Assembly (NCBI GenBank): GCA_002479645.1
Contig: DLOO01000009.1
Span: forward strand, 109,007-116,313
DNA from: Lachnoclostridium sp. UBA7482
GTDB lineage: Bacteria; Bacillota; Clostridia; Lachnospirales; Lachnospiraceae
DNA length: 7,307 nucleotides
Direction of reading: 5' to 3'
Part shown: positions 5,447 through 7,307 of the stretch, one piece after another
Position numbering within the stretch: position 1 is the stretch's first letter
Layout of the letters: every line of letters starts with the position of its first letter
The notes under the pieces: generated by a model
Databases searched by the model: none
Seen by the model: only the letters and a program-made list of their open reading frames with translations
Told to the model about the DNA's origin: nothing
Program-made: the position numbers and the translations under genes

Positions 5447-7307
5447 ATGAATTATGGAAAAATGAATGCTGATGGTGAGAAAGGCAACACAGTAAAGATC
5501 GGAAAGCAGAGGCTGAAGGGAATATTGCGGAATACCTCAAGGCTGTCTGTTGATCCGGGAAAAAAATACAAGGTCTTGCTTGATTCACCGGGTGAAGTAA
5601 GTGAGATCAGACTTGCTGTTCTGCCTGACATGAAAACAGGGGATAACGAAGTAAAGATAGAGGTCTATGCCTTTTCACTTAATTTCGGAGATCTTCTGTG
5701 TGTAAAAGGTTTATATCCCACAATGCCGGATTATCCCTTTACTCCGGGATTTGAGGTATCGGGAAAGATAATTGAAACAGGCAGAAATGTTAGCCGTTTC
5801 AAAAAGGGTGATTCTGTAATAGCAGTAATGTCTCATGATCTTGGCGGCCATAGTCAGATAGTTGTATCAGACGAAAGATTTGTTGTAAAAAAGCCTGATA
5901 GCGTTACATATGAAGAAGCTTGCTCCTTCCCTGTTGCATTTATCACAGTACATCATGTGTTCAGGAAAGCATTGCCGAGAAAAAACGAAACTATACTGAT
6001 ACATACCGCAACAGGCGGTGTGGGACTGATAGCTGTTCAGTATGCAAAAAAGTGCGGATTGAATATAATAGCTACAGTGGGCTCAGAGGAAAAGATAAAC
6101 TATCTGAAGGGGATAGGAGTAGAGAATTGCATAAACTACCTCGTATCCGATTTTAAGGAAGAAGTTTTGAAGCTTACCAACGGAAGAGGTGTTGATATCA
6201 TCATCAACACTCTTTCGGGTGAGGCTATATCCCGTAATATGGATATCCTTGCCCCCGGCGGAAGATATATGGAGATAGCCATGACAGCACTGAAATCGCT
6301 GAAATCCTTTGATATCTCCAGACTTAATGACAATCAGACCTTCTTCAGCATCGATGTAAGAAAGCTCTATAAGATAGCTCCCGAGCTTATTAACGAATAT
6401 CTGGAGGATATGTATGATTTTCTTGAAAAGCGTGAGATCGTACCTACCGTTGGCAAGGTATACGATCTGACAAATATCAAGGAAGCCTTCTATGCTTTGG
6501 AAAACCGTGCAAATATCGGCAAGGTCGTAGTTAATGCAAGGATCGCGGCTCATGAAAAGAGAAGTGTTTCTTTGATCAGAATGCCTGCCGCAGAAAGCAA
6601 TAACAGAGCTTTGAACGAGGAAATAGCGGTAATTGGAATGAGCTGCAGGCTTCCCGGAGCTGAAAATGCAGATGAATACTGGGACAATTTGAAAAACGGC
6701 GTGAACTGCATAGGTGATCTTCCTTACGATCGCTGGGGTTTATCTCCCGAGGACTGCGGTGAGCTCAGATGCCATTACGGTGGATTTCTTGAAAATGTCG
6801 GAGATTTTGATCCGTTGTTTTTCAATATGTCGGGCATGGAAGCAGAAATGGCTGACCCTCAGCAGAGGATACTTCTCGAGCAGATGTGGTCGGCTCTGGA
6901 GGATGCAAGCTGTTCAGCAGAGTATATGTCAGGCAGAAAATGCGGCGTATTTGTCGGTGTAGGTCAGGGAGATTATCAGAGCTATATCAAAGAGCGCGGC
7001 GGAGAGATAAATGCACAGTCATTTATCGGCAATTCCAGCTCAGTATCAGCTGCAAGGATATCATATTTTCTCAATCTGAAAGGTCCGTGCATATCCATAG
7101 ATACAGCCTGCTCATCATCGCTTGTTGCTGTGGAGCTGGCGTGCAGGAGCCTCAGGAACGGCGAGTCTGAAATTGGACTTGCTGGCGGCGCATTCATATC
7201 AATGACACCGCACTTCTATATGCAGACCGAAAGATCAGGAATGCTTTCACCTGACGGAAGATGCAAGACCTTTGACAATTCGGCAAACGGATTTGTACCG
7301 GGAGAAG
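5447..7307 (+). CDS. Trans-AT type I polyketide synthase, 3'-truncated (ER-KS...)
   Basis: The frame is open from the ATG at 5447 to the right edge, with 620 complete codons visible and no stop, so the gene continues beyond the window. It begins with a basic tail of about 40 residues (KIGKQRLKGILRNTSRL region), then a zinc-independent medium-chain reductase (MDR) type enoylreductase at about 41-364, a short linker, and the first 230 residues of a KS from 391. The start is supported by GGAGGG six bases upstream. Starting a PKS protein with an ER is unusual. It implies that the ER reduces the chain carried by the C-terminal ACP of the preceding protein before KS2 takes it. No AT or MT is seen so far. 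The basic N-terminal tail could contact the acidic end region of the upstream protein, which is speculation. The protein should be cytosolic, with no signal peptide or membrane segment. Confidence 0.95.
   Translation, partial: MNYGKMNADGEKGNTVKIGKQRLKGILRNTSRLSVDPGKKYKVLLDSPGEVSEIRLAVLPDMKTGDNEVKIEVYAFSLNFGDLLCVKGLYPTMPDYPFTPGFEVSGKIIETGRNVSRFKKGDSVIAVMSHDLGGHSQIVVSDERFVVKKPDSVTYEEACSFPVAFITVHHVFRKALPRKNETILIHTATGGVGLIAVQYAKKCGLNIIATVGSEEKINYLKGIGVENCINYLVSDFKEEVLKLTNGRGVDIIINTLSGEAISRNMDILAPGGRYMEIAMTALKSLKSFDISRLNDNQTFFSIDVRKLYKIAPELINEYLEDMYDFLEKREIVPTVGKVYDLTNIKEAFYALENRANIGKVVVNARIAAHEKRSVSLIRMPAAESNNRALNEEIAVIGMSCRLPGAENADEYWDNLKNGVNCIGDLPYDRWGLSPEDCGELRCHYGGFLENVGDFDPLFFNMSGMEAEMADPQQRILLEQMWSALEDASCSAEYMSGRKCGVFVGVGQGDYQSYIKERGGEINAQSFIGNSSSVSAARISYFLNLKGPCISIDTACSSSLVAVELACRSLRNGESEIGLAGGAFISMTPHFYMQTERSGMLSPDGRCKTFDNSANGFVPGE
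5567..6538 (+). other. Enoylreductase domain, MDR type, at the protein N-terminus
   Basis: This domain reduces an alpha,beta-unsaturated acyl-ACP to the saturated chain with NADPH. The nucleotide-binding motif is HTATGGVGLIAVQYA, with the GGVG glycines at 190-193, equivalent to AAGGVG in PKS and fatty acid synthase ERs. The N-terminal region has SLNFGDLL followed by LYP (Tyr90) and TPGFEVSG, as in PKS ERs, with Gly in place of the Arg of the usual NFRD. The later segment LAPGGRYMEIAMTALKS replaces the GRFxExGKTD stretch of cis-AT ERs. That suggests a separate ER lineage, but I could not run a tree. No zinc ligand set is evident. Many trans-AT systems use an unrelated FMN-dependent (PfaD-like) free-standing ER instead. 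Confidence 0.92.
6617..7307 (+). other. Ketosynthase domain 2 (N-terminal half)
   Basis: This is the KS of the next module and should accept the chain after ER action. Its start is EEIAVIGMSCRLPGA, then DPQQRILLEQMWSALEDA, and the active-site Cys555 lies in DTACSSSLVAVELACRSL. The two catalytic histidines lie beyond the window edge, which cuts the domain just after VPGE. It differs from KS1 in the active-site flank (DTACSSSLVA against DTMCSSSLTS), consistent with a different substrate clade. The predicted substrate is alpha,beta-saturated if the preceding ER works on ACP2. Confidence 0.94.

Noticed and set aside
6083..6553. 156-codon reverse-strand reading frame
   Set aside because: It lies opposite the C-terminal half of the ER, which is clearly coding on the plus strand. 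No domain can be recognised in it.
6714..7170. Two plus-strand frames of 82 and 94 codons in the right part
   Set aside because: Both are out-of-frame shadows of KS2, whose conserved motifs fix the real frame.
1..7307. tRNA, rRNA, CRISPR array, insertion sequence or riboswitch
   Set aside because: Two open PKS frames cover all but 25 bases. No direct repeat array, transposase or structured RNA was seen, and the only notable repeat is the inverted pair at 1-22 and 275-296.

Overview
The window lies inside a modular polyketide synthase (PKS) locus. Both genes read left to right and both are cut by the window edges, so the domain order at either end is incomplete. No module contains an acyltransferase (AT): the ketosynthase runs through a short post-KS linker directly into a dehydratase. 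Several motifs also match the trans-AT class of PKS, including the KS segment around NHGGKTNGYTVPNPNAQ and the KR segments WPLWKDGGM and INWGYWGTVG. The AT that loads extender units must be encoded elsewhere.

Organism: base composition is AT-leaning, roughly low-to-mid 40s % GC by eye. Arginine is mostly AGA/AGG, ATA isoleucine is common, and there is a strong GGAGGG ribosome-binding site. This fits a Gram-positive low-GC bacterium, and an anaerobic Clostridia member (Ruminococcus-like) is my best guess. That is an inference from style, not a proven assignment.

Layout: bases 1-5421 are the 3' part of a long PKS gene, 1806 codons visible, open from the first base. Its domain order is KR (C-terminal part), ACP, KS, post-KS linker, DH, KR, ACP. 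A 25-base intergenic gap carries a ribosome-binding site. From 5447 a second PKS gene starts and runs off the right edge, with 620 codons visible. It begins with an MDR-type enoylreductase (ER), followed by the N-terminal half of a second KS.

How they work together: the left KR-ACP would finish a beta-hydroxy intermediate (or an alkene, if a DH lies upstream) and pass it to the first KS. That KS-DH-KR-ACP module would extend it and leave an alpha,beta-unsaturated thioester on the second ACP. The ER that opens the next protein is positioned to reduce that double bond before KS2 accepts the chain. Thus one fully reducing module appears to be split over two polypeptides, with its ER after the ACP instead of between DH and KR.

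Apart from the PKS, the main surprise is an exact 22-base inverted repeat inside the first KR, at 1-22 and 275-296. Its left arm begins at the first base of the window. No RNA genes, mobile elements, CRISPR arrays, promoters or terminators could be supported. Apart from the 25-base gap, all sequence is coding.
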